The notes under the pieces were generated by a model, which made no database searches, had not been told where the DNA came from, and worked only from the letters and a program-made list of their open reading frames with translations. Shown in pieces: positions 8,755 through 16,206 of a stretch of DNA of 64,000 nucleotides. The stretch comes from Aquitalea aquatica. Its GTDB lineage: Bacteria; Pseudomonadota; Gammaproteobacteria; Burkholderiales; Chromobacteriaceae. The position numbers and the translations under genes were made by a program. The stretch spans positions 1-64,000 of the forward strand of contig NZ_JACERN010000024.1 in assembly GCF_013911085.1 (NCBI RefSeq), read 5' to 3'. The stretch's first letter is position 1, and every line of letters starts with the position of its first letter.

Positions 8755-8778
8755 AAGCCGCCTTGTGGCGGCTTTTTT
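8755..8778 (+). terminator. Rho-independent terminator
   Basis: Stem GCCGCC (8757-8762) / GGCGGC (8767-8772), loop TTGT, followed by six T. It is strong and points in the plus direction, although no intact plus-strand gene ends before it. This supports the idea that a plus-strand gene has decayed upstream. Confidence 0.8.
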
Positions 8779-8793
8779 GTGGTGTCTACCCGG

Positions 8794-9321
8794 TTACACC
8801 CCCATACCTTCACCTTGCTTGTGCCCTCGGCGCTCAGGCTCGGTGGCATGGATAAATACCGTATAAGTGTCGGCCGGGCGCAGCCCACCGGCCATATCCA
8901 GAGCGTGGCCGATGGCACCACGGTGGTAGGTGCCGTGATTCACCAGATGGAACAGAATCTCTTCACGGCTCATCGAGCCACTTTGCCCATCGAGAAAGCG
9001 GAAGTAAATTTTTTCACCCAGCTTTGCGGGAGACAGCGATTCCGCGTAAGCCTGCAGCCAGTCATTGGCATCTGACAGACGCCTGCCCAGTTCCTCCAGC
9101 TCAGGCACGTTGTCCGAGTTGCTACTGGTGTGCGGCTCGGGCATTTCCATCAGCCGCGCCCGGAATACTTCCTCCACCCGCACCAGGTGGTTCAGCTGCT
9201 GGCGTGCAACGGCCAGCTCTGCAGGAAAGGCCTGTGCATCGATCTGGTCGATGGCAGCCAGCGTGCGCTGGTCAGCCCAATGCTTGTAGTGCAGCTGGTT
9301 CAGGATTTGTGTTGCGGGCAT
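8794..9321 (-). CDS. DinB-family protein
   Basis: 175-residue four-helix-bundle protein of the DinB/YfiT superfamily. The start [21 protein letters not shown], the metal-site region [11 protein letters not shown] and the C-terminal [11 protein letters not shown] provide the His residues that usually bind a divalent metal. Members act as metal-dependent thiol transferases or have unknown roles; they are often linked to stress. No thiol partner gene is visible. Monocistronic, reading away from the LysE gene by an 80-base gap on the same strand. Confidence 0.87.
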   Translation of the reverse strand: MPATQILNQLHYKHWADQRTLAAIDQIDAQAFPAELAVARQQLNHLVRVEEVFRARLMEMPEPHTSSNSDNVPELEELGRRLSDANDWLQAYAESLSPAKLGEKIYFRFLDGQSGSMSREEILFHLVNHGTYHRGAIGHALDMAGGLRPADTYTVFIHATEPERRGHKQGEGMGV

Positions 9322-9400
9322 GGAAATGATCTCGTCAATTGTTTACTCACCAAACAGTCGCGGTCATGCACAGCAAAGCATTCTGCCCGCTGTGCGGAAC

Positions 9401-10033
9401 TCAGCGCCCAGCCGCTGTCGCAAGCTTCAGTCCCAGCACCATCATCACCCCGCCCGCCACACGATCCATCGCTGTTTTGTAGCGCAAGTATTGCTTGCGT
9501 GGTGCTTCGGACGAAAGCGCTAACGCGAAGAGGGAATACCATCCAGCCTCGATGGCAAAAACCAGCAGGACAATAGCGCTGCTGAAGCTGACAGAGGGGA
9601 GGGCGGGCAGGAATGTGGCAAAAACACTGGCATAAACAATCGCGGTTTTGGGATTGCTCAGCTGGGTAGTGGCGCCGGTAATAGCACTGTTCAGGTAACT
9701 ACTATCCGTCGATACATTGCCATCCGTGGGCATGGCGAGTGCTTGTTTTGCACCATGCCAGATTTTCAGTCCCAGATAGGCCAGATATAAACCACCAGCA
9801 ATCTTGAGAAATAGATAAAGCGCTGGCACGGCCAGCAGCAAGCCATTCAGGCCAAGCAATGACAGCGCGGCAAAGACAAAACCACCCAGGCCCATGCCAA
9901 GCGCGGTGCAAAGACCATTGATACGGCCGGATGTCACCGCCGTTTTCGCCACCATCACAAAGCTTGGCCCTGGGCTGATTGCGCCAATAAAAAGTGCAGA
10001 CCCGATGCTGAGCAATGCGGTTATTTCTTGCAT
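9401..10033 (-). CDS. LysE-family amino-acid/metabolite exporter
   Basis: 210 residues, six predicted membrane helices, with the family signature near the N-terminus (IGSALFIGAISPGPSFVMVAKTAVTSGRINGL). The ATG at 10031-10033 is chosen over one ten codons upstream because AGGAAAAGAAA stands directly before it. It probably exports an amino acid or a threonine/homoserine-lactone-type compound; the substrate cannot be read. The following 168 bases (10034-10201) hold its promoter and no gene. Confidence 0.88.
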   Translation of the reverse strand: MQEITALLSIGSALFIGAISPGPSFVMVAKTAVTSGRINGLCTALGMGLGGFVFAALSLLGLNGLLLAVPALYLFLKIAGGLYLAYLGLKIWHGAKQALAMPTDGNVSTDSSYLNSAITGATTQLSNPKTAIVYASVFATFLPALPSVSFSSAIVLLVFAIEAGWYSLFALALSSEAPRKQYLRYKTAMDRVAGGVMMVLGLKLATAAGR

Positions 10034-10201
10034 TTTCTTTTCCTGAGTATTATTGGATGGCAACTTAGCTGGTTGTGAATAATATCTTTCAGTGCAAGAT
10101 TGTGTTGTTCTTGGTAGCCTTAATATGGAGCATGTGGTTATTCGGGGTGTGCATTTTGTTGGATGTCTGCAAATTATCCAATGACTACCAGTCAGAATTA
10201 A

Positions 10202-10342
10202 CTAAATTTTCTTCGCTCTGGTGAGTGCGATATTTAACAATGCTACGCCAGCAACAAAACACCAAAATTGAAAAGACGGTAGGTTGCCAGACATGGCACC
10301 GATAATTAAGCCAGACCCTAATCCTGCGAATATTTTTGACAT
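10202..10342 (-). CDS. Small membrane protein, 46 residues
   Basis: ATG at 10340-10342 preceded by AGAGAGCAAAGAAC, a plausible ribosome site, and a TAG at 10202-10204. The peptide starts MSKIFAGLGSGLIIGAMSGN, continues with a second hydrophobic stretch (FWCFVAGVALLNIAL) and ends in a basic tail TRAKKI. Two glycine-rich hydrophobic segments suggest a small inner-membrane hairpin. I do not recognise a family. It is in the AT-rich stretch with the two genes upstream on the same strand, 74 bases after the unknown protein, and could be co-transcribed with it. Confidence 0.5.
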   Translation of the reverse strand: MSKIFAGLGSGLIIGAMSGNLPSFQFWCFVAGVALLNIALTRAKKI

Positions 10343-10416
10343 GTTCTTTGCTCTCTAGTTACTACGTCTTGGAAGATGTTACTCGTTAAGACCAGATATG
10401 CAAGTTGAGCGTAACA

Positions 10417-10947
10417 TTATCCGGCGTAAATAAATGCAACCCGATTGATTAACGGTATAAGCACGATGATCCCACGCTCGGAGTAAGCATACCAACTACC
10501 CTGTGCGGAGACCGCACGGTTGATCACGCTTGCAACCTCAGCTTTGATTGGAATACCAAAGCCATACTGATTTAAGTAATTGTCAAGTAAAGGCCCTGGT
10601 TTTGTACGAGAAGCCCCTTCTCCCTCAAACCACTCGCGATGACCATGCAAGGGAGTTGCCTCCCATGTCAGTTCAGGTACTAAGTCGCTTGGATTTTTGT
10701 GGGACATATGCGAAGGAAGCTCATACAAGATGACTCCCGTCTCATTTCCTCCGGGGCCAAAACCCCAAGAGTTAGTCTCTGTGTACAGAACCTTCTGTAC
10801 TTCTAGCTGCGGAGGAAGCAGGGATAAGCGATTTGGAGCTCCGAGACACCACACTGCAGCCGAGAACGCTACGCAAAGCAGCAAACATGACAGTAGGCAA
10901 CCCAGGGCTCGACGTTTTATATGCATGCTGAGTGAAAACCTTTCCAT
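10417..10947 (-). CDS. Hypothetical membrane-anchored or secreted protein
   Basis: 176 residues with no family that I recognise. An N-terminal hydrophobic segment (about residues 14-35, after HIKRRA) looks like a signal anchor or signal peptide. The rest (motifs ETNSWGFGPGGNETGVILYELP and YGFGIPIKAEVASVINRAV) would lie outside the membrane. A second in-frame ATG seven codons in (10924-10926) gives a better-shaped signal and may be the true start. Base composition is more AT-rich than in most neighbouring genes. It follows the papain-like peptidase gene on the same strand with a 154-base gap. Role unknown. Confidence 0.6.
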   Translation of the reverse strand: MERFSLSMHIKRRALGCLLSCLLLCVAFSAAVWCLGAPNRLSLLPPQLEVQKVLYTETNSWGFGPGGNETGVILYELPSHMSHKNPSDLVPELTWEATPLHGHREWFEGEGASRTKPGPLLDNYLNQYGFGIPIKAEVASVINRAVSAQGSWYAYSERGIIVLIPLINRVAFIYAG

Positions 10948-11101
10948 CTGACCGTTCTTGTCCTATAGCATCCCTGCATCAATATCTTCCAACAACCCTT
11001 TGTGGATGGTGAGATTCTTAAAAAGCTGACCCTCAACTATTTGAGGTAGGCTGCCTTATACAGCTTTATGCGCAAGGTCCAGTTGGCTGAATAGTTGGAT
11101 A

Positions 11102-11752
11102 TCATGGGTTTGTGCCGTTAACAAGAATGACACCAGTGACCAAACCGGCAGGAATCGCGATGCCGAATGGGGTTGTCTGCGGAGCATATTCTTTGTACGA
11201 GAGGGAGTCATCAAAATCGTAAGTAACGCCTCCCCAGGGATTTGGCCTCATCCGATATGCAAAAGGATCGAATATATAGAACTTAAGTATCTGGATTCCA
11301 GTATCTGAAACAATTGCATCAATTCCAGTTAGTACAACAGCATGGCCGAACTGGGGGCTAGCCTGATAGGTAAGGATTACGGGTTTATTTTGTTTGAGCT
11401 GGTTATAGAGAACTGTAGGCAACGGTGCCCCAAAAATGAGTTGCCCTGAGACAACCGATCTCTTGCCATTTACGTCAGTGAAGATACCATTGGTTGCATT
11501 GATCATTTCACCGGGGCTGCCTGTGCCGCTGACCACAACCCCTTTCACTCGCTCAACAATCCTTTCCTGGGGCAAGTTGACGCCCTCATAAGAAAGAACC
11601 ATCTCAGCGCTTGATGCCCAACACCACAAGGGGTCATTCTGCTTGCGATAGTGCACCTTGAAGTCGTCTTTAGATATTCCGACGAACTCCGCTGATGCGG
11701 CTAGTGGGATGCACATGAAAAGCGCAATAATGCCACCTAGAAGTCTCTTCAT
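11102..11752 (-). CDS. Secreted papain-like cysteine peptidase
   Basis: 216 residues from the ATG at 11750-11752, chosen because AAAAGGAGATTAACA directly precedes it and a clean signal peptide follows (MKRLLGGIIALFMCIPLAASA). The mature part has the papain-like triad: Cys in QNDPLWCWASSAEMVLSYEG, His in QFGHAVVLTGID, and Asp in YIFDPFA. This arrangement is that of the C39_2/AvrRpt2-like papain-like families, which cut specific peptides or other proteins outside the cytoplasm. No secretion system, ABC exporter or leader peptide gene is adjacent, so it is not a bacteriocin-maturation C39 domain. Target unknown; it may act in the periplasm. Confidence 0.75.
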   Translation of the reverse strand: MKRLLGGIIALFMCIPLAASAEFVGISKDDFKVHYRKQNDPLWCWASSAEMVLSYEGVNLPQERIVERVKGVVVSGTGSPGEMINATNGIFTDVNGKRSVVSGQLIFGAPLPTVLYNQLKQNKPVILTYQASPQFGHAVVLTGIDAIVSDTGIQILKFYIFDPFAYRMRPNPWGGVTYDFDDSLSYKEYAPQTTPFGIAIPAGLVTGVILVNGTNP

Positions 11753-11829
11753 TGTTAATCTCCTTTTGTACGAATACCGACCAAAATGATGTCCGTCCGA
11801 AATCATCACGCCCAATGTTAAATTTGAAT

Positions 11830-12135
11830 AGCAAAATTACGCCATCACTTGCCGGTCTACTGCATACCCTACCGGACGTTAATTCATTGATGCCCGCTTA
11901 GCATCTGCTTCTCCGCGATACTACTCTATCTCTATCAGCTTACTAAATTCGCAGAGAAAGCAGCTGTAGCGAACGACAGCTTTTGAGCGTTAGCTGCGAA
12001 CGGACGCTCTTGGCCGCAAGCAGTCACTCTATCGTATGGCATTGCTACCTGCCCCTGCCCACTAGCAATCAAATCACCTGTCTTGTTTCGATTAATCCAA
12101 ATATTTCCGCGTGCCATGGCAATGATGTAGGGCCA
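11830..12135. other. Intergenic region, about 300 bases, no gene seen
   Basis: AT-rich at the left, then a stretch (about 11950-12030) of CG-rich short inverted words (AGCTGTAGCGAACGACAGCT and related) that looks like the intergenic repeat debris common in gammaproteobacterial and betaproteobacterial genomes. No open frame with protein-like composition was found. Confidence 0.4.
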
Positions 12136-12975
12136 CTACCTGCCCGGGGATTCCACCATCAGTGCGTTTGTTTCATCAAAGGAAATGGATTGGCTGGCAA
12201 AGGAGAAGGTGCCATCATCAATAATTTCCTTGGCTGCGCTGATTAATCCGCTTAATGCGGCGCGGCTGAGCGATGAGCCGAGGCTGACCCGTTTGACGCC
12301 AAGCGCGGTTAACTGCTCCATGGTGTAGGGCTGCCCGCGCAGCCCCATCACCACATTGACTGGTTTGCTCACCGCAGCGCATACCTCGCGGATAGCTTCT
12401 GCACCGGGTAGCCCGGGGGCGAACAAAACATCGGCACCTGCGGCTTCGTAGGCTTGCAAGCGGCGGATGGTGTCATCGAGATCCGGCTTGCCGTGCAGGA
12501 AGTTCTCCGCCCTAGCCACCAGTACAAATGGAAATGGCTGGCTGCGCGCCGACTCTACCGCGGCGGCGATACGCTCTACCGACAAAGAAAAGTCATAAAT
12601 CGGCTGTTCTTTTCTCCCCGTCGCATCTTCAATCGAGCCGCCCACCAGCCCACATTCGGCAGCCAGACGGATTGTTTCTGCCACCACTTCGGGCGCATCG
12701 CCAAAGCCATTTTCCAAATCGGCCGCTACCGGTAAATCTGTTGCCTGGACAATTAGTTGCGCATTGGCCAGGGTTTCCGCGCGACTGAGGGCACCTTCTG
12801 CATCGCGTCTGCCCAGGCTGAAGGCCAAACCTGCACTGGTTGTGGCCAGAGCTTCAAAGCCCAGCGATGCCAGAATGCGAGCCGTACCGGCATCCCATGG
12901 ATTAGGAATAACAAATGCTTTATCGCGCTGATGTAAGGCCTGAAAGCGTATTGCTTTCTCGAGCTGATTCATTCT
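12136..12975 (-). CDS. Isocitrate lyase / PEP mutase family enzyme
   Basis: 279 residues from the ATG at 12973-12975, which has GGGAG eight to twelve bases ahead; an upstream ATG lacks one. It belongs to the PEP-mutase/isocitrate-lyase TIM-barrel superfamily: FVIPNPWDAGTARILASLGF, DLENGFG, a Mg-binding GGSIEDATG, and FVLVARAENFLHG. The ICL-specific KKCGH loop is absent, so it is not a glyoxylate-cycle isocitrate lyase; oxaloacetate decarboxylase-like or carboxyphosphonoenolpyruvate mutase-like activity is typical for this subgroup. No phosphonate genes lie near. Monocistronic. Confidence 0.85.
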   Translation of the reverse strand, partial: RMNQLEKAIRFQALHQRDKAFVIPNPWDAGTARILASLGFEALATTSAGLAFSLGRRDAEGALSRAETLANAQLIVQATDLPVAADLENGFGDAPEVVAETIRLAAECGLVGGSIEDATGRKEQPIYDFSLSVERIAAAVESARSQPFPFVLVARAENFLHGKPDLDDTIRRLQAYEAAGADVLFAPGLPGAEAIREVCAAVSKPVNVVMGLRGQPYTMEQLTALGVKRVSLGSSLSRAALSGLISAAKEIIDDGTFSFASQSISFDETNALMVESPGR

Positions 12976-13002
12976 TGGACTCCCAAGCAAATAGATGAAA
13001 TC

Positions 13003-13625
13003 CTATTCGGAATGCATGGTGTGGTGATGCTGTTGGGAAAGAGCGGTGGTGGACCGGCTAAGCAAACCCCCGCGCTTCTTTGTACAGACGACTGTACTGT
13101 CGGTCTCGACGCGCCTTGATCTGTGTACTCTGCAAGCGGTAGTTAGCGGGGTTAAGCCGAAATAGCGAGATATCTGTAGGCTATCGCCATCACTGGTTCT
13201 GGCATTTTCCTGCCACCTTACACCCAATCCATTGTGCATAAAAGGGGCGTCGGCTGGCTTTGTCCTGCCCGGTATCTGGCCTCGTCTGGGGGCTGTCTGT
13301 TTTGCGGAATTTACCGCGCCAATGGGGTGCTTGGGCTGTTTGCCATGGTGTGCACGCCGGGGCCGCACGGGTTGTGACAAATGCGCGGCTACTGGTGAGT
13401 GTGCTTATTTGGGGCTGCTAAACAAAGTTGGCAGAGCATCAGGGCCAAGACACGCTGCTGCTGGCAGTACCGGGTGTCGGGCAAGGAGGCGCAACGCAGC
13501 TGCGGGCGGGTTTGTGCTATTGCTTGGCCCGAAAAGCCAGGCTGCATGGCGGTTGCCATGGGGGAGGGCGTGCGTGATGATGCGGCCTGCCGGGTGAGCT
13601 TCTTTGTTGAGGGGGCATCTGCTTG
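13003..13625. other. Intergenic region, about 620 bases, no intact gene seen
   Basis: Frames of 80-125 codons exist on both strands, but their composition (runs of Arg, Cys, Trp) is that of non-coding frames. A palindrome GTACAG-ACGA-CTGTAC at 13082-13097 is the only clear structure and is listed separately. The region may be the remains of a lost gene. Confidence 0.5.
13082..13097. promoter_or_regulatory. Palindrome, possible regulator operator
   Basis: GTACAGACGACTGTAC is a perfect 6-bp inverted repeat with a 4-base spacer. It resembles TetR/AcrR-type operators and lies about 110 bases upstream of the PEP-mutase-family start. No regulator gene is adjacent, so function is inference. Confidence 0.35.
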
Positions 13626-14768
13626 CTACCGCAGATGTTGCAGCAGCTGGTCGGCCACGGCTTGCCATTTCGAGCTGGAAATCACTGCATGGCCGGCATC
13701 TTCTATCATCACCGCTTCGGTGTCGTAGGAGCGGGCGGTGGCAGCCACCACATCGGGCGGGATCAGGCGGTCGCGGCTGCCGCCGATGACCTGTACCTGC
13801 GCGCTGATATTGTCCGGATTGACATAGGCGGGCTTGCCTTCGGCAGCCTGCAGGGCGATGGCCTTGCCCAGCGGGTCGCCCATGAATTCGACCACGGGTT
13901 CCAGCGTTCCCGGCAGCAGGCCCCAGGGCGGCACCGAGCAGATCAGGCTGGCCTTGCGGATGCTGCGATTACCCTCCAGCACGCGCTGGGTGAGAAAGCC
14001 GCCCATGGAGTGGCCCACGATCAGCACCGGTTTGTCGGTGAGCTGCTCGAGCACGTGGTAGACGTCTTCCTCATAACCACGCAAGGTCTGGTTGGCGCGC
14101 GGCGGACTGCCGCCATGGCCACGCAATGACAGCGCGGTGCTGCTGAGGCCGTGGCGGGCAAAGTAGGGCAGGAAGTTTTCCCGCCACTGCCAGCCATCAC
14201 CGGCCACCCCGTGAATGAACAGCACATGGGCGCGTGCAGCGGCGGCATCGGCATGAAACAGTTCGATGCCGTCGTTCATTTCATAGCGGCAGGCTTCAGC
14301 CGGATCGGCTTCGGCCAGCTGGATCAGGCAGGAGGTTTCCTCGCCATCCTGGGCAAAGTGGGTCGTCAGGCCACGGCATAGTGAGGCCATGCGGCCATTG
14401 CGACGCAGATACTGGATGCGCAGGCGGTTTACCTTGCGGCGGCGGGCATGTTCCAGCGCCTGGTCAAACAGCATGCGGCCTATGCCTTTGCCCTGGCAAA
14501 AGCTGTCCACGCTGATGCCCAGCTCGCCACAGGGATGGCCTTCGTGCTGGAATACCGCGATATGCACCACGCCGATCAGCAGGCCACGGTAGAGCACGCC
14601 AATGACGATGTCGCGATTGAAGTTGATGCGGTCGACGTAGTCGGCGAGGGCGGCCTCGCTCATTTCCAGACCAAAGCGGGTAAAGCGGTCTTCGTCGTTG
14701 AGTATTTGCAGGTGAGCAAGTACGGCCGGGCGGGTGGTTGCCTGAAGCCGGCTGAATTCGACGTTCAT
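13626..14768 (-). CDS. GNAT acetyltransferase - alpha/beta hydrolase fusion protein
   Basis: 380 residues from the ATG at 14766-14768, which has AAGGAAGCC before it. Residues about 1-150 are a GNAT domain (DEDRFTRFGLEMSEAALADYV, GELGISVDSFCQGKGIGRMLFDQAL, the last being the acetyl-CoA pyrophosphate-binding motif A). Residues about 165-380 are an alpha/beta hydrolase: VLFIHGVAGDGWQW (oxyanion hole), VGHSMGG (nucleophile Ser), a loop GGSRDRLIPP carrying the acid, and EDAGHAV with the catalytic His. Both active sites look complete. The two are usually separate proteins. A substrate that is both acetylated and hydrolysed, or simply two steps of one path, is possible. Stands alone, next to cheZ but on its own transcription unit. 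Confidence 0.85.
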   Translation of the reverse strand: MNVEFSRLQATTRPAVLAHLQILNDEDRFTRFGLEMSEAALADYVDRINFNRDIVIGVLYRGLLIGVVHIAVFQHEGHPCGELGISVDSFCQGKGIGRMLFDQALEHARRRKVNRLRIQYLRRNGRMASLCRGLTTHFAQDGEETSCLIQLAEADPAEACRYEMNDGIELFHADAAAARAHVLFIHGVAGDGWQWRENFLPYFARHGLSSTALSLRGHGGSPPRANQTLRGYEEDVYHVLEQLTDKPVLIVGHSMGGFLTQRVLEGNRSIRKASLICSVPPWGLLPGTLEPVVEFMGDPLGKAIALQAAEGKPAYVNPDNISAQVQVIGGSRDRLIPPDVVAATARSYDTEAVMIEDAGHAVISSSKWQAVADQLLQHLR

Positions 14769-14888
14769 GAGGCTTCCTTTATTGTGCATTGCAGCAATTG
14801 CTAGTGTAGAACTTTCCTCCGGCAATGCAAGCAGCAGTGGCAACACCTGTCACGCAGCGGGGCCGAGCCAGCGACAATCGCCCATGAC

Positions 14889-14912
14889 AAAGCCCCGCCG
14901 TGGCGGGGCTTT
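14889..14912. terminator. Terminator after cheZ (bidirectional form)
   Basis: Near-perfect stem AAAGCCCCGCC (14889-14899) / GGCGGGGCTTT (14902-14912) with a very tight loop. It lies 27 bases past the cheZ stop on the minus strand, and also upstream of the acetyltransferase-hydrolase gene. Confidence 0.75.
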
Positions 14913-14938
14913 GCTGGCTGCAACAGGTGGGGGCGGGG

Positions 14939-15682
14939 CTAGAAGCCCAGGCTTTCCAGCAGGTCGTCCACTTGCTGTTGGTTGGAGAGCGCGTCGGGTT
15001 GGCCTTCCGGGTTGATGACCGGGCCATTGAGCAGACTGCTGTCCAGTTCTCCTTTTTTGTGATCGGGCGAAAACTCGACCAGCAAGGTCAGCATTTCGGT
15101 TTCCAGGTTCTTGAACATGTCCATCATCTTCTTGATGACCTGACCGGTCAGATCCTGGAAGTCCTGCGCCATCACGATTTCCAGTAGCTGGGTATTGGTT
15201 TCGTGGGTTTGCTGCGGCACCTGGTTCAGGTACTGGTGGGTGTCATCGGCCAGCTTCTTGAATTCCTCGGTGGACAGCTGGTTGGCATAGAGCAGGTTCC
15301 AGCGTTCCGACAGGGTTTTCGAGTGGTTGCCCAGATGGTCCTGCAGTGGCTGGGCCACGTCGATGGCATTGAGCACGCGGTCGGCCGCGCTCTTGGTCAG
15401 CGAGGCGATATAGCTGAGCCGGTCGCGGGCATCGGGTATGGCGTCGGCCACGCGCTCCAGCGACTTGTCGTAGCCCATGTCACGCAGGGCATTGTGCATT
15501 TTGCGGGTGATCTGGCCGATCTGTTCGTACATCTCTTCGTTATTATCATTTGCGCTGCCGGCATTGGTCTGGGCTGCTACTGCCACTGGTGCAGGAGCCT
15601 CTTCCTCTTTGTGCTGGCTGGCAATGCTGTCAAACAGTGCTTCGAGATCCGGTGAATCTCCGCTATCAAGAATGTGATCCGG
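14939..15682 (-). CDS. cheZ: CheZ, CheY-P phosphatase
   Basis: 247 residues from the GTG at 15680-15682, preferred to an ATG 11 codons upstream because AGAGGAGAGG stands right before the GTG. It removes phosphate from CheY-P to end the tumble or reversal signal. The long helical hairpin carries the catalytic segment IVMAQDFQDLTGQVIKKMM (acidic residue and Gln of the family), and the extreme C-terminus QQQVDDLLESLGF matches the CheY-binding peptide of E. coli CheZ. The N-terminus is a low-complexity tail rich in Glu, Ala and Asn. It is 56 bases downstream of cheY and probably in one transcript. Confidence 0.96.
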   Translation of the reverse strand, partial: PDHILDSGDSPDLEALFDSIASQHKEEEAPAPVAVAAQTNAGSANDNNEEMYEQIGQITRKMHNALRDMGYDKSLERVADAIPDARDRLSYIASLTKSAADRVLNAIDVAQPLQDHLGNHSKTLSERWNLLYANQLSTEEFKKLADDTHQYLNQVPQQTHETNTQLLEIVMAQDFQDLTGQVIKKMMDMFKNLETEMLTLLVEFSPDHKKGELDSSLLNGPVINPEGQPDALSNQQQVDDLLESLGF

Positions 15683-15738
15683 CACGATAGCCTCTCCTCT
15701 GTGTTGACCTGGCAAGTTGGTTGGCCATGTTGATGCGT

Positions 15739-16128
15739 TTATTTGTTCATTGTCTGGAAGATCTTGTTCAGCTTTTCTTCCAGGGTTGCGGCGGTAAACG
15801 GTTTGACGATGTAGCCGCTGGCACCGGCCATGGCGGCTTCAACGATGTTTTCCCGTTTGGCTTCGGCTGTAATCATCATGAAGGGCAGGTGCTTGATCTG
15901 CTGGTCGGCTCGCACCGCCTTCAGTAGCTCGATGCCGGTCATGTTGGGCATGTTCCAGTCGGAAACGATGAAGTCGAAGTTCTGGCTCTTCAGCTTGTGC
16001 AGGGCCACTTGGCCATCTTCGGCTTCGTCTATATTGGTAAATCCCAATTCTTTCAACAGGTTGCGGACGATTCTTCTCATTGTTGAAAAATCATCGACAA
16101 CCAGGAATTTGATATTCTTGTCCACCAT
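15739..16128 (-). CDS. cheY: CheY chemotaxis response regulator
   Basis: 129 residues, a single receiver domain. The acidic pocket [15 protein letters not shown], the phospho-acceptor Asp57 in [15 protein letters not shown], the conserved Thr in [12 protein letters not shown] and Lys in GYIVKPF are all present. The extended [14 protein letters not shown] is characteristic of CheY and not of other receivers. Phospho-CheY binds FliM to change motor direction; fliM is encoded in the same window. The start has GGAG about ten bases before it. A FliA-type promoter (16161-16187) precedes it, so it can be expressed as a late class gene independently of the cheV genes. Confidence 0.96.
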   Translation of the reverse strand: MVDKNIKFLVVDDFSTMRRIVRNLLKELGFTNIDEAEDGQVALHKLKSQNFDFIVSDWNMPNMTGIELLKAVRADQQIKHLPFMMITAEAKRENIVEAAMAGASGYIVKPFTAATLEEKLNKIFQTMNK

Positions 16129-16160
16129 AAATGACAGCTCCAGAAAAATGATTTTCCACG

Positions 16161-16187
16161 GAATCGGCAGCGCTGCGCCCTTGTTTA
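16161..16187 (-). promoter_or_regulatory. Predicted sigma-28 (FliA) promoter of cheY
   Basis: Read on the minus strand: -35 TAAACAAG, 11-base spacer, -10 GCCGATTC. The consensus is TAAAGTTT-N11-GCCGATAA. The TAAA and GCCGAT cores are perfect and the spacing exact. The expected start is about 25 bases above the cheY ATG. Confidence 0.7.
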
Positions 16188-16206
16188 ATTTTCTGTCGGT
16201 GCGGCT

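Noticed and set aside
13003-13380. A minus-strand frame of 125 codons
   Set aside because: Composition (Arg, His, Ser runs) and lack of any family resemblance point to a non-coding frame.
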